Assembly (NCBI RefSeq): GCF_041261445.1
Contig: NZ_JBGCCU010000005.1
Span: forward strand, 62,001 to 126,000
Direction: 5' to 3'
Length of the DNA: 64,000 nucleotides
From: Catenulispora sp. EB89
GTDB taxonomy: Bacteria; Actinomycetota; Actinomycetes; Streptomycetales; Catenulisporaceae
Numbering within the stretch: position 1 is the stretch's first letter; each line of letters begins with the position of its first letter. The translations under genes were made by a program, and so were the position numbers. Positions 45,592 through 56,305 of this stretch are shown here, one piece after another. The notes beneath the pieces were generated by a model. It did no database searches and had not been told where the DNA came from. It saw only the letters and a program-made list of their open reading frames with translations.

Positions 45592-47475
45592 TCAGGCGGG
45601 CGCCACGTAAATGTACTGATCAGCCGCGCTGATCGCGCTGGTATCGACGTCGGTGGTGACCGTGACGTCGACAACGCCTCCCGGCTGGCTCGAGCCCGAT
45701 GTTCCCGCTGCGGGTGCCATCGTCGACGACCACGCGGGTGTGACGACGGTGATCGTCGAATCGGATTTCAGCGTGTAGGGCACCGCGACGCCGCCGAAGG
45801 CCACGCGGAAGGTGCCGGTGAAGCGGATGCCGGTGATCGTGACTGTGCTGCCACCGGCGGTCGGGCCTGTGGCGGGGCTGACCGCGGTCACCACCGGTAC
45901 GGGGGAGAAGAACGTGAACTGGCTGCTGGGGACGGACGTGCTGACGCCGATCGCGTTCGTGACCGACACGTTCACGGTGCCGTTGGTCTGTGCCCTCGTC
46001 ACGGCGGTGACCTGCGTGGGGGAGTCCACGGTGAACGAGGAGGCCGCGGTGCCGCCGAAGTACACCGACTTGGTGATGGACAGGTCGGTGCCGGTGATGA
46101 CGACCGTGGTGCCGCCGCTGGACACTCCGCTGTTCGGAGTCAGGGCACTGATGGCCGGTGCGGCCTGTAGGTAGGTGTACCCGCCGGCGGGTCCCGCGGC
46201 GCTGGTGCCGTTGTCGTTGGTGACGGTGACCGCGACCGTACGGAAGGTCTGCGGCGGGGCGAAGGCGGTGATCTGCGAGTCGGAGTCGATGGTGAAGCTG
46301 GTGGCGGGGACCCCACCGAAGCTCACAGCGGTGACGCCACCGCCGCCGCTGAACGGACCGCCGTAGATCACGACCTTGCCGCCGGCCTCGGAACCTTGCG
46401 CGGGACTGACGGCGGTCACCGTCGGCACGAGCGCGGCTCGGACGAACGCGGCCGCCGCCACCGGGTTGTCGAGCGCGACCCCGGGCTGGATCGTGGCGGT
46501 GACGGTCCCGGTCGGGACGTCGATCACGGATACGCCGCCGGTCCTGCCCAGGATGGCGTACAAGGTGTTCCCATCGGGGGCGAACGCCAGCGACCCGGCG
46601 GTGTAGGTCGGATCGCCGCAGGGGAGCGCCAGCGTTCTGGTGATCGACCTGCTGGCCAAGTCCACGACCTCGATGTCGGTGCCGTTGACGCAGTAGTAGA
46701 CAGCGGTTCCGTCCGGGTTCAGGACACCGCCGTCGGGACTCCCGCCCATGGGGATCGTGGCGGCGACGGTGCTGCTGGCGGTGTCCACCACCGCGACCGA
46801 GTCAGAGTGCTGTTGCGAGACGAGCAGCGTGGCGGCGTCTGGGCTGAGGACGAGTCCCAAGCTGTAGTTCTCGTCGTCGATACCGGCAGTGACCGCGCCG
46901 GTCGCGCTGTCGATCGCCTCGATGCCGGGAGTGCCCGTCGAGAAGACGAAGTACGACGCGTAGACGGTGGAACCGTCAGCGGCAAAAGTGAGGCCGCTTA
47001 CGTCCGCGCGCATGCTGATGGTCTTGGTGACCGTCGCGGTCGCGGTGTCGATCACCACGATGCCGGTGAAGCCGCAACCGACCCAGAGCTGGGAGCCGTC
47101 CGGCTTCATCGCCGCGGCCCCGGGCTCGCCGCAGGCCGAGATGGTGTGCGTGACCGTGCTGGTGCCCGCGTCGATCACCGAGACCGAGCCGTCGTAGCCG
47201 AGGACGTACGCGGTGCGCCGGTCCGGGCTCGTCACGACCCGCCTCGGGCTGTCCCCCAGCCGGATCGTGCCGACGATCGTGCTCGTGGCCACATCCACCA
47301 CGTTCACGCCGTCGGTGCCGGAACCGGAGTTCAGCACGTACGCCAGATCCATCGCCGTGGTCGCGCGCGCCGGCGCCGCAGTGACGACGCCGACCAACCC
47401 GGCGACAGCCAGCGCGAACGCACACACCGCGGACGTCGATCTCCGCCAGGCACTCCTGAACTTGGGCAACACCAT
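45592..47475 (-). CDS. Secreted YncE-like beta-propeller protein with IPT/TIG domains
   Basis: A 627-residue exported protein. The signal peptide (about 1-39) ends APARA. Residues about 40-345 form a seven-bladed YVTN/YncE-like propeller with blades such as VIDAGTSTVTHTI and VVDTASSTVAATIPMGGSPD. Three IPT/TIG immunoglobulin-like domains follow (about 350-620), marked by VTAVSPAQGSEAGGKVVIYG, ALTPNSGVSSGGTTVVITG and VTAVSPATGPTAGGSTVTITG cut to their cores PxxGxxxGGxxVxIxG. It probably acts in adhesion or surface binding. ATG 47475 follows GGAGGGGG. Confidence 0.87.
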   Translation of the reverse strand: MVLPKFRSAWRRSTSAVCAFALAVAGLVGVVTAAPARATTAMDLAYVLNSGSGTDGVNVVDVATSTIVGTIRLGDSPRRVVTSPDRRTAYVLGYDGSVSVIDAGTSTVTHTISACGEPGAAAMKPDGSQLWVGCGFTGIVVIDTATATVTKTISMRADVSGLTFAADGSTVYASYFVFSTGTPGIEAIDSATGAVTAGIDDENYSLGLVLSPDAATLLVSQQHSDSVAVVDTASSTVAATIPMGGSPDGGVLNPDGTAVYYCVNGTDIEVVDLASRSITRTLALPCGDPTYTAGSLAFAPDGNTLYAILGRTGGVSVIDVPTGTVTATIQPGVALDNPVAAAAFVRAALVPTVTAVSPAQGSEAGGKVVIYGGPFSGGGGVTAVSFGGVPATSFTIDSDSQITAFAPPQTFRTVAVTVTNDNGTSAAGPAGGYTYLQAAPAISALTPNSGVSSGGTTVVITGTDLSITKSVYFGGTAASSFTVDSPTQVTAVTRAQTNGTVNVSVTNAIGVSTSVPSSQFTFFSPVPVVTAVSPATGPTAGGSTVTITGIRFTGTFRVAFGGVAVPYTLKSDSTITVVTPAWSSTMAPAAGTSGSSQPGGVVDVTVTTDVDTSAISAADQYIYVAPA

Positions 47476-48048
47476 GGGATCCCCCTCCGGAAACAAGCTG
47501 TATCAGGCTCGTTTGAGCCGATAAGGGGTTTGCGCGCCAACTTAATCAGAGTTCGAATATAGCCGCGACACCGGCCGCCGGGACGGGCTCGACCGTCCGA
47601 GCGTGGCGCCGACGCAGGATGTCGGCACCCACTTGAACGGCGTGTACGGCGCCCGGCCGTCTTCTGTGGGGCGTCGGCCAGCCGGCGCCAGCCTCCGTCT
47701 CAGCAGGCGATCGAACTGTCTCAAATCATCTCAGGCGAGGCAACTGCAACCTGCTGGTTGACCAATCAGGGGTCTGAGCAGAGATCACGAGCTCGTTGGT
47801 CCGGCGGCGGATTGGGTGATGCGCGATGGGCGCAGACTGGGCCGCTGTTGCCGAACCGTTCGTCGACGACCGTGCCCTGAAAATCTGACTATTGACTCGT
47901 TCGAGTGTGGTCGGCCCAGCCTTGCGAAAAGGGCAGGTCAACAGCATGGATGATCTTGTTCGGGACACCTTGGCGATCTAGTAAAAGGGTGCCCCCTGCC
48001 CGGAGTCGACTCAGGCCTCGGGTGTCTTTCACAGATCCTGGAGATTCC
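47476..48048. other. Long divergent intergenic region
   Basis: About 570 bases between the divergent propeller and SGNH hydrolase genes, less GC-rich than the flanks. I see only a short inverted repeat, ACTCG-TT-CGAGT (47895-47906), and CACGAGCTCGTTGG near 47790. No RNA gene or frame is convincing. Promoters for both secreted proteins should lie here. Confidence 0.5.
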
Positions 48049-49089
48049 ATGCGACATGTTTCCCGCCAACGAGTGCGCGCTCTGGCCGTAGGGCTCGCAC
48101 TGACGGCGTCCACGCTCTCGCCCCTGGCCTCCGCCGGCGCGGCGGATTCGTACCAGTGGGCCGCGTTGGGCGACTCCTACACCGCCGGCGGCTTCGTCGG
48201 GGACCCGCTGCCCCCGCTGGGCGACGCCAGCCGGGACGGCTGCGACCGCACCACCAACGCCTACCCCGACGTCGTCGACCGGGAGCTCGCCGAGTTCCCG
48301 CCCGGCAAACCCGTCCACCTCACCAACGTCAGCTGTGGCAACGCCACCATCGCCGACATCGCCACCGACAGGCAGAAACCGATCAGCCCGGTCCAGCCTC
48401 CCGCAGACGGCTGGCCCACGGTGCCCACGCAGATCCAGCGCGCACAGCTGGACAACAAAACCGACGTCGTCACCATCGGCGTCGGCGGCAACAGCCTGCC
48501 GTTCGGCGGCATCCTCCTCAAGTGCCAGGAGACAGGCCTGCTGGGCAAGTCGTGCCGTGACTACTACACCAATCCCCCCGCAGGCGAGGAGAGCATGCAG
48601 GACAAGCTCGCCCGCGTCCAGGACGAGTACATCGAGATGCTGGCCAAGGTCCACGAGGCCGCACCCAACGCCAAGGTGATCACCGTCGGCTACCCGGCCG
48701 TGCTGCCGGAACAAGGCAGCGACTGCACCCGCTTCAGCCTCACCCAGCTCGGCGCCGTCACCCCCGCCGACATCAACTGGCTCCGTGACGACGTCCTCAA
48801 GCAGCTGAACAACACAATCCAGCGAGTCTCCAACTTCTTCGGCGACCGCTACGTCGACACCTACTCGTCCAGCGTCGGCCACGACGCCTGCAAGCCGGCC
48901 GGCACCAAGTGGGTCGAGGGAATCTGCGGCGACGCCGCGGACTACTGGCCGACCTCACTCCCCGGCACACTCCTGAACTGCGCCCCCATCAACAAGCGCC
49001 TCACCCTCGTCCACCCCAACGCCGCCGGCTACGCCAACACCGCAGCCCACGTGGAACGAGCCATCCGCATCGCCCTGCTCGAACGCTGA
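48049..49089 (+). CDS. Secreted SGNH/GDSL-type lipase or esterase
   Basis: A 346-residue exported hydrolase. The signal peptide ends near residue 31 (LASAGA). Block I is ALGDSYTAGG with nucleophile Ser43; block III is the Gly/Asn pair in VGGNSLPFGG; block V is VHPNAAGY with catalytic His322. Six cysteines fit the three disulfides of secreted actinomycete SGNH lipases. The likely substrates are lipid or polymer esters outside the cell. ATG 48049 has GGAG 5 bases upstream. Confidence 0.92.
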   Translation: MRHVSRQRVRALAVGLALTASTLSPLASAGAADSYQWAALGDSYTAGGFVGDPLPPLGDASRDGCDRTTNAYPDVVDRELAEFPPGKPVHLTNVSCGNATIADIATDRQKPISPVQPPADGWPTVPTQIQRAQLDNKTDVVTIGVGGNSLPFGGILLKCQETGLLGKSCRDYYTNPPAGEESMQDKLARVQDEYIEMLAKVHEAAPNAKVITVGYPAVLPEQGSDCTRFSLTQLGAVTPADINWLRDDVLKQLNNTIQRVSNFFGDRYVDTYSSSVGHDACKPAGTKWVEGICGDAADYWPTSLPGTLLNCAPINKRLTLVHPNAAGYANTAAHVERAIRIALLER

Positions 49090-49709
49090 ACAGCCGCAGT
49101 CCGAACACGACTAGGGCAATTGGTCCCGCCGCTGTCGGATCACCGGTCCGACCAGGTGACGATGCCTGCGGCAGGGAGCGCGGCCGGGCAACCGGTCGCG
49201 CTCTTGTCGTACCCGGTGGGAACACGTGTCTGGCCTTCTGGCAGGTACAACCACCCGTCGGGTTCGGAGCCGGTCGGTGACAACGGGAAGCTCCTCCAGT
49301 AGCCCTCGACGCAATGGCCTGATGGACTCCTTTTCCGTTGCCGACCAAGGCGACAGAGGCGTTGAGGTGTGACATTCCCCGCTGCGAAGCGCACCGACCT
49401 CCCGTTTGCTGCATGGGGCAGCCTTCACATCTCAGCGTTCTAGTCCGCGGGCCGCTCTAGGAGAGCAGCAGCTGCCGCTTCGGAATGTAACCCGGAAGGC
49501 AACCCTTAAGCCTGACCGACGCGGGCGGCTTGTTGCGGCGCGCAGTACTGGCTGACCAGCCCTTGCCACGTTCTGTAGACGCCTCAGCATCGAGGGTTAC
49601 CGGTCAATGGTGCATTTGAGTAGACTCCCCACCGGGGTGATCACGTAGGCGACAGAACTCTGTCACTCACGTGCGCTTGACTGACGTAAAACGGGGGAGG
49701 GGTTCGACG
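49090..49709. other. Intergenic region before the RHS toxin gene
   Basis: About 620 bases. Short frames are open on both strands between 49120 and 49430 (60-137 codons), but none has a family signature and they overlap one another, so I do not call a gene. CACCCGTCGGGTTCGGAGCC-like GC-rich stretches alternate with AT-richer DNA near 49480-49690. A remnant of an older toxin cassette is possible but not shown. GGGGGAGGGG at 49693-49702 is the ribosome site of the RHS gene. Confidence 0.45.
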
Positions 49710-52700
49710 TTGGTGCGCCCGACTGGTTGGGATGTTCTCGGTCTGGACGGTGACCCGACACCTGGTGTCGTGGAGTCTGTGCAGGCTCTGGCCAAGGAGT
49801 TTGGGGACTTCGCACATGATGTAGAGGCTGCGTACCGAAGTCTGAACTCATTCGGCTCCGACACCGCGGCCTTGCAATGGGTGGGCCAGACTGCCGATGC
49901 GTTCAAGGGCAAGTACGGTCCTCTGCCGGGGCGCCTGCAAAAGCTGTACACGTCCTACGGCGAAGCCTCCGACGCACTGTCCGCGTACTGGCCGCAGTTG
50001 CAGGCCGCACAGACCAAGGCCGACACGGCGCTTCGCCAAGCGCAGGATGCGCATGCCGATCTGCAGCGCGCTACGACTAACGCCAACAGCGCGACATCGG
50101 ATTTGAAGACGGCGCAGCAGAACCAGGCTGCCAACCCGAATCAGCAGGCTGTCACTGACGCACAGACCGCGCATGACACCGCGCAGACGAATCTGGACAA
50201 CGCCAAGGCCAAGATGGCTGCGTTGACCAAGCAGGCCAACGACGCCTACAACGACCGCATCAGCGCCGCCAAGACCTGCGCCAGCGCCCTGCACCACGCC
50301 CAATCCGACGGCATCCACAACAAGTCCTGGTGGGACCACGTCGGCGAGGACCTGTCCAAGTGGGGCGGGGAGATCGGCAAGATCGCCGGCGAGCTTGCGC
50401 CAATCCTGGACATCATCGCGCTGGCCACCTCGTGGATCCCCGGTGTGGACGTGGTCACCGCGGCGCTGGCCGAGGCCGACAACATCATCGCGCTGGCAGG
50501 CACGGCCATCGGCGCCATCGGCGACGCCATGCAAGGTCACTGGGGCGACGCGCTTCTCGGCGCCGGCATGCTCGCGCTGACCTTCGTCGGCGGCCGGGCC
50601 CTGGGCTCCGGGGCCGAAGACCTCGAAGGCGAAGCGGGAGCGTTGGAAGGTGAAGCCGGCGCGCTCGACGGGGAGGCCGACAGCCTGGGTAGTAGCGCGC
50701 GTGACGTCGACGGCAACGAGCCCGCCGTCTGTGAGAACGACCCGATTGACGTAGTCTCCGGTCAGATGCTGATCACTGAGACCGATCTGGCGTTGCCCGG
50801 TGTGCTTTCGTTGGTCCTGCGCCGCGCGTACGCTTCCGGTTATCAGAACGGCCGATTGTTCGGTCCCGGCTGGTCGTCCACGCTGGACCAGCGAATTGCG
50901 ATCAACGCTGCGGGTATCCACTTCGCCGGGGACGACGCACAGACCCTGCACTATCCGCTACCAGACACCGCCGAGGCGCCAGTCCTGCCAGACCGCGGCG
51001 CTCGTTGGCCGTTGGTGTGGGACCGGGACCTGGACGAGATTCGCATCACCGACTCTTCGCTGGGCCATACCTACCACTATCCACTGGCGCACCATCGCGA
51101 TGAGCAAGGCGAGATCAGAGACCTGACGGCGATTTCGGATCGCAATGGCAATCGTGTAGTGATCGCCAGGGACCAGAGCGGTACCCCGCAGGCCGTGACG
51201 TACGCCGATTACCGCGTCGCGGTCGACACAGTCGTCACAGGTGTGGGGAGCCGGATCACTGGTCTGCGCCTGCTCGGCGATGACCACGGAACGGGTGCGT
51301 CCCGCGACAGTATTGTGGGCGGCTCGCCCGGATCGACTGTCGTCCGGGCTTTCGACTACGACGTTCAAGGCCGGCTGACCGGTGTTGTCGACTCATCGGG
51401 CCTTCCGTTCCGCTACGAGTACAGCGGCGAGGACCGGATCACGGCCTGGACCGATCGGGTCGGGAACCGTTACGCCTACGAATACGACGCCCTGGGCCGC
51501 GTTGTGCGGACCGTCGGCGACGGCGGGTATCTGTCCGGCAGCTTCTCTTTTGACAGCGCAGCGCGGACCACTGTCTTCACCGACTCCTTCGGTGCGACCA
51601 CGACCTATCACTATGACGAGTTCGGCCATGTCACGACGGTGATCGATGCTCTGGGCCACATCTCAAGTACCGAGTACGACCGCCACGGCCAGTTGCTCTC
51701 CACCACCGACCAGCTCGGTGCCGTGACGCGGCTGGAACGGGACGAACAGGGCCGGCCGGTCCGAGTGCTGCTGCCGGAGGATGGCGTCATCGACGTCGAA
51801 TACGGCAGCCTGGGCCTTGCGACCCGTGTCGTCGGAGCCGATCGCGCCGTATGGCAGTACTCGTACGACGCGCGTGGCAACCTGATCGGGGTCTTGGATC
51901 CGACCGGGGCGGCCAGCCGCCACGAGTACGACGACGCAGGGCGGCTCATCGCGAGCGTGGATGCCGCGGGTGCCGTACTGCGCATGACCGTGGATGCCGC
52001 CGGCCTGCCCACTGTCCTCACTGGCGCCGACGGCCACGACACCCGAATCACCCGGGACGCGTTCGGCCGCGCAGTCGAGATAGCCGAACCGCTCGGCGTC
52101 CGTACCACGATGGTCTGGGACGTCGAGGGCCGAATGCTGGAGCGGCGCTGGGCCGACGGCAGCACCGAGCAGTGGTCCTACGACGCCGAAGGCAACCTGC
52201 GGCAGCATCGGGACGAGGCCGGCGGCGTCACGTCCAGCGAATACGGTGTCTTCGGTCTGTTGACCGCACGAACCACCCCGGACGGCGCGCGGCATGTCTT
52301 CTCCTATGACACTGAACTGCGCCTGGTCGGCGTCACCAACCCGGCCGGCGCGGTGTGGTCCTACCGCTTCGACGCTGCCGGCAGGCTGGTCGGCGAGCGC
52401 GACTTCAACAGCCGCGCGCTCAACTACGTCCTGGACCCGGCGGGTCGGCTGGCCGAGCGCCGGGTGGCCGGCGGCCCGGCCGTCGCCTTCGAGCGTGACC
52501 CGCTGGGCCGGGCTATGGTCCGGCGCTCTGGCGATGCGGTCACGACCTTCGCCTATGACGCGGTCGGACGCATTCTGAGCGCCGAGGGTCCCGGCTCTCG
52601 CCTGGACTACACGCGTGACGCTGTTGGTCGGATCCTCACCGAGACCGTCAATGGTCAAACATTGGTCAATGAGTACGATGCGCGAGGACTGCGAGTGGGC

Positions 52701-54302
52701 CGCGTCAGCCCGAGTGGCGTCGTTTCACGATGGGGCTTCGACGCATCCGGACACGTGACCTCGCTGCGCGGCAGCGCCGCGGCGCTGTCCTTCGTCTACG
52801 ACGAGGCCGGCCGGGAAATCTCCCGGGGTCTCGGCGCCGACGCGGTGCTTTGCCAGTCGTACGACGTCACCGGCCGGGTCGTCGGCCAGCAGATCTGGGC
52901 TGGTATGACGTCGACCGGTGGGATCCGACCGGAGTCCCGGCGGGTCCAGGAACGCGCATACCGGTACCGGGCCGACGGCGCGGTGACTGCGATCACCGAC
53001 CTCCTACGGGGAGACCGGGCCTTCGAGCTCGACCCGCTTGGCCGGGTGACCGCAGTCGACGGCGCGTCGTGGCACGAGGCGTATCAGTATGACGCGTACG
53101 GGAACCTCCTACAGTCCGAGGTGCCCGGCGACTCCTCCACGAACGGCGGCCGGGCCGGGACCGGCACGCTGATCAAGCGAGCCGGACGGACGACCTACGA
53201 GTATGACGACCAAGACCGGATCGTGCGGTGCTCACGCCGTACGTTGTCCGGCCAGGTGAAGCGCTGGAGCTACACGTGGGATCCGCAGGACCGTCTCGTG
53301 GAGGTCGCCACGCCGGACGGCGGCCGCTGGACCTACGACCACGATCCGCTGGGCCGCCGGATCGCCAAGCACCGCTTCGCCCCGGGCGGCGAGCGCGTCA
53401 CCAGCGTTTGGTTCAGTTGGGACGGCACCCGGCTCGCTGAGCAGTCCGAGGTCGACGAGCACGGCCGCACCACCACTGTGACCTGGGACTACGAGCCGGG
53501 AACGGATCGGGTCGCCGGCCAGACCCGCCGAACCTGGGCCACCGACGCCCCGAGCGACGAGATCGACTCCGAGTTCCACGCCATCGTCACCGACCTGGTC
53601 GGCACGCCACAGGAATTGGTGGACGCCACCGGGGCGGTGGCGTGGCGGCAGATCGCGAGTGTGTGGGGCCAGGCAGTTACGGCACCGGGCTCGCGTACCG
53701 ATTGCCCGCTGCGCTTCCCCGGCCAGTACCACGACCCGGAGACGGGGTGGAACTACAACTTCTTCCGGTACTACGACGCCGAGAACGCCCGGTACACGAG
53801 CCCAGACCCATTGGGCTTGGACGCGGCGCCGAACCACCACGGTTATGTGCGCAACCCGCTGGGCTGGAGCGACCCGCTCGGTCTGATCAGCTGTGACAAG
53901 GCCCGCGAGGCGTTCCAGAAGGCGCAGGACAGGGTCAACGACAAAGGCACCGCGCAGCGCAAGGCAGGCCCGCCGCCGAAGGGCTACCACGGGCACCTCC
54001 CGAAGGACGTCGAGGACGACATCCTGCGGAACCCCGACGCCGTTTACGCCTCCACCGGGACCGGGGACCGCGTCATCGTTCGGCAGGGTGACGACATCGT
54101 GGTACTGGACGGCAAGGGCGCCACCAGAGGACACATCCAGACCAGCTATGGACCGCGAGGGCCGTTGAACGATTCCGGCGCCAAGGCGTACCCAGGTAGC
54201 CTGCCAACCGATCCGGGCAAGCCGATCACCCACGACATGATCGTCAACGGGGGAATCCCGGACGGAGACGGTGGCTTCTTGGCACCGGCCGTCCAGGTGT
54301 AG
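49710..54302 (+). CDS. RHS-repeat polymorphic toxin with WXG100-like N-terminus
   Basis: A 1530-residue RHS/YD protein. Residues 1-100 resemble a WXG100/LXG export domain, 90-180 is a coiled coil, and 215-300 has two hydrophobic stretches. A DUF6531-like segment opens the RHS part at about 343 (NDPIDVVSGQMLITETDLAL), followed by some 20 YD repeats (YDALGRV, YDARGNL, YDAEGNL) and the RHS core end YTSPDPLGLDAAPN. Residues 1388-1392 (DPLGL) mark the self-cleavage point; the last 138 residues are the variable toxin, which I cannot assign. Start TTG 49710 fits GGAGGGG 8 bases upstream and gives MVRPTGWDVLGLDGD. Confidence 0.9.
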   Translation: MVRPTGWDVLGLDGDPTPGVVESVQALAKEFGDFAHDVEAAYRSLNSFGSDTAALQWVGQTADAFKGKYGPLPGRLQKLYTSYGEASDALSAYWPQLQAAQTKADTALRQAQDAHADLQRATTNANSATSDLKTAQQNQAANPNQQAVTDAQTAHDTAQTNLDNAKAKMAALTKQANDAYNDRISAAKTCASALHHAQSDGIHNKSWWDHVGEDLSKWGGEIGKIAGELAPILDIIALATSWIPGVDVVTAALAEADNIIALAGTAIGAIGDAMQGHWGDALLGAGMLALTFVGGRALGSGAEDLEGEAGALEGEAGALDGEADSLGSSARDVDGNEPAVCENDPIDVVSGQMLITETDLALPGVLSLVLRRAYASGYQNGRLFGPGWSSTLDQRIAINAAGIHFAGDDAQTLHYPLPDTAEAPVLPDRGARWPLVWDRDLDEIRITDSSLGHTYHYPLAHHRDEQGEIRDLTAISDRNGNRVVIARDQSGTPQAVTYADYRVAVDTVVTGVGSRITGLRLLGDDHGTGASRDSIVGGSPGSTVVRAFDYDVQGRLTGVVDSSGLPFRYEYSGEDRITAWTDRVGNRYAYEYDALGRVVRTVGDGGYLSGSFSFDSAARTTVFTDSFGATTTYHYDEFGHVTTVIDALGHISSTEYDRHGQLLSTTDQLGAVTRLERDEQGRPVRVLLPEDGVIDVEYGSLGLATRVVGADRAVWQYSYDARGNLIGVLDPTGAASRHEYDDAGRLIASVDAAGAVLRMTVDAAGLPTVLTGADGHDTRITRDAFGRAVEIAEPLGVRTTMVWDVEGRMLERRWADGSTEQWSYDAEGNLRQHRDEAGGVTSSEYGVFGLLTARTTPDGARHVFSYDTELRLVGVTNPAGAVWSYRFDAAGRLVGERDFNSRALNYVLDPAGRLAERRVAGGPAVAFERDPLGRAMVRRSGDAVTTFAYDAVGRILSAEGPGSRLDYTRDAVGRILTETVNGQTLVNEYDARGLRVGRVSPSGVVSRWGFDASGHVTSLRGSAAALSFVYDEAGREISRGLGADAVLCQSYDVTGRVVGQQIWAGMTSTGGIRPESRRVQERAYRYRADGAVTAITDLLRGDRAFELDPLGRVTAVDGASWHEAYQYDAYGNLLQSEVPGDSSTNGGRAGTGTLIKRAGRTTYEYDDQDRIVRCSRRTLSGQVKRWSYTWDPQDRLVEVATPDGGRWTYDHDPLGRRIAKHRFAPGGERVTSVWFSWDGTRLAEQSEVDEHGRTTTVTWDYEPGTDRVAGQTRRTWATDAPSDEIDSEFHAIVTDLVGTPQELVDATGAVAWRQIASVWGQAVTAPGSRTDCPLRFPGQYHDPETGWNYNFFRYYDAENARYTSPDPLGLDAAPNHHGYVRNPLGWSDPLGLISCDKAREAFQKAQDRVNDKGTAQRKAGPPPKGYHGHLPKDVEDDILRNPDAVYASTGTGDRVIVRQGDDIVVLDGKGATRGHIQTSYGPRGPLNDSGAKAYPGSLPTDPGKPITHDMIVNGGIPDGDGGFLAPAVQV

Positions 54303-54357
54303 CCATGGGAGCCGTCCACCTGTCCAGAATCACCGCCGGATCAGCAAGGATGGCTTC

Positions 54358-55143
54358 ATGACCACCACGGATCCGATCGAGCTCGCCCCGGGGACATTCG
54401 CCCGTGTCGTCCCGGGCGAGCCTTTCGCCACGCAGCCGGCCTTGCGCCTGGACAGCCTGGCCATATACCTGCCGGCTGGGGATGATCAGCCCTCTGAGGC
54501 TCGACTAGCTGCGACGACCGGCAGTAGCGAGTGGCTTTGGAACGCCGCCGAATACTGGAGGTTCGACCGTGCCTCCTCGGAGTTGGTGCAGATCATTGCG
54601 GCTTTGCCCGCGGACAACACTCCAGGACCGGATCCTGAAGCCTGGGCGGAGGCGCCGACTGCCACCGGGACCATCGCGCTCGCCGTACCCGGGGACTTCG
54701 CCCGACCGGAAGGAACCACCCGCTGGATCGACCCGGCGGGGACCACGCTGATCCTCAGATACGAGCCGCTGGAGCCGACGCCTCGTTCGCCGGACCGACG
54801 ACGCGTCCGTCTGGCCGAGGACTGCTTCCTGCTCATCGAGGACAATCGGGTGGCAGGCTGGCAGCTGGAACGTCCGGCCAGATTCATCACCGGGGACTCA
54901 GGCGGCGCACCGCTGCCAGGCACCGAGGTGGAGGCAGCACTCGGTGGGCTGTTCAGCGCCCTGATCACGTTCACCGACGACGCCCGGCTCGACGCCCTGG
55001 ACAATGGCGACCTCACGGTGCGTGAAGAGCTGCGGGACCTGGACAAGCGGCTAGAGCCGTACTGTGCACGCCACGACTCCCGCGCACTCGAGATGCGAAG
55101 GCTGACCCGCCAGGTCCTGGAGGATTTTGGACCGCGGTCGTAG
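54358..55143 (+). CDS. Candidate immunity protein for the RHS toxin
   Basis: A 261-residue cytoplasmic protein without a recognised family, signal peptide or membrane segment; it is acidic and rich in strand-forming segments (LRLDSLAIYLPAG, TTLILRYEPLE, CFLLIEDNRVAGWQLE). It starts 56 bases after the toxin stop on the same strand, with AAGGATGG before the ATG. This is the standard place for the immunity gene of an RHS toxin. It is longer than most immunity proteins, so the role is inferred from position only. Confidence 0.6.
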   Translation: MTTTDPIELAPGTFARVVPGEPFATQPALRLDSLAIYLPAGDDQPSEARLAATTGSSEWLWNAAEYWRFDRASSELVQIIAALPADNTPGPDPEAWAEAPTATGTIALAVPGDFARPEGTTRWIDPAGTTLILRYEPLEPTPRSPDRRRVRLAEDCFLLIEDNRVAGWQLERPARFITGDSGGAPLPGTEVEAALGGLFSALITFTDDARLDALDNGDLTVREELRDLDKRLEPYCARHDSRALEMRRLTRQVLEDFGPRS

Positions 55144-55288
55144 GTGCTCGCAGCGGTACACGTTGCGGCCCTACCCCGGCCAGCCTGTCCGCCTGCTGAG
55201 GTGTAAGCGATGTACATCTCGGAAAAGCGTGTGAGGTTGCGCTAGGACCCCAGGCCAGAGGTCTGTCCCGGCTGCATCTGAGGCGGCC

Positions 55289-55311
55289 GGTTGCATTCCT
55301 GGTTGCATTCC
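55289..55311. repeat. Two tandem copies of an 11-bp sequence
   Basis: GGTTGCATTCC occurs at 55289-55299 and 55301-55311, separated by one T. It lies 80 bases beyond the 3' end of tRNA-Ser. No function is evident. Confidence 0.7.
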
Positions 55312-55347
55312 GATGGGGCCTGGATCCCCATGGATGGTCGGAATAGA

Positions 55348-55385
55348 ACAGCCCCTGCTCTGCGTCACCGCAGCTCAGGGGCTGT
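55348..55385 (-). terminator. Terminator of tRNA-Ser
   Basis: ACAGCCCCTG (55348-55357) pairs with CAGGGGCTGT (55376-55385) and is extended by an inner CTGCG/CGCAG stem. On the reverse strand it is followed by the T-rich TTCTATTCC, as expected just after the tRNA. Confidence 0.85.
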
Positions 55386-55393
55386 CTTAGAAG

Positions 55394-55478
55394 CGGTGAC
55401 GGTGGGATTTGAACCCACGGAGGCTTGCACCTCACACGCTTTCGAGGCGTGCTCCTTAGGCCGCTCGGACACGTCACC
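55394..55478 (-). tRNA. tRNA-Ser (anticodon CGA)
   Basis: An 85-base class II tRNA on the reverse strand. The acceptor stem is GGTGACG/CGTCACC (55478-55472 and 55401-55395) with discriminator G at 55394. The anticodon loop is CTCGAAA, giving anticodon CGA for the serine codon TCG. A long variable arm and the T-loop GGTTCAAATCC are present. CCA is not encoded. The tadA gene lies just upstream on the same strand. Confidence 0.95.
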
Positions 55479-55514
55479 GTGGAACACCTTACCGGATGTC
55501 CGCCGGTGCTCCGG

Positions 55515-56090
<576 letters not shown>

Positions 56091-56305
56091 TCAGCCCTGC
56101 ATGTCAGCCTGCGTGCCGGCCCTGTCGCGTGTGCGTGTGCGTGTGATCGAAGCCACAGGCGATCAACCTCACAATAAAGCGCCGCCGTCCCCATCTCGGG
56201 AACCGGCGGCGCCGCAACCATTCAGCGTCATCGGGCTCAGGACTGCCCAACTGCCCAAGTGGCGTCCTGTAGCGGTACCTCTAGCCGAACCGGCCAGAAA
56301 ATCCT

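Noticed and set aside
49120-49430. Small genes in the gap before the RHS toxin
   Set aside because: Overlapping frames on both strands, no family signature and no convincing ribosome site.
55394-55478. tRNA-Ser as the attachment site of an integrated element
   Set aside because: No integrase, no duplicated tRNA 3' end and no mobile genes were found in the window.
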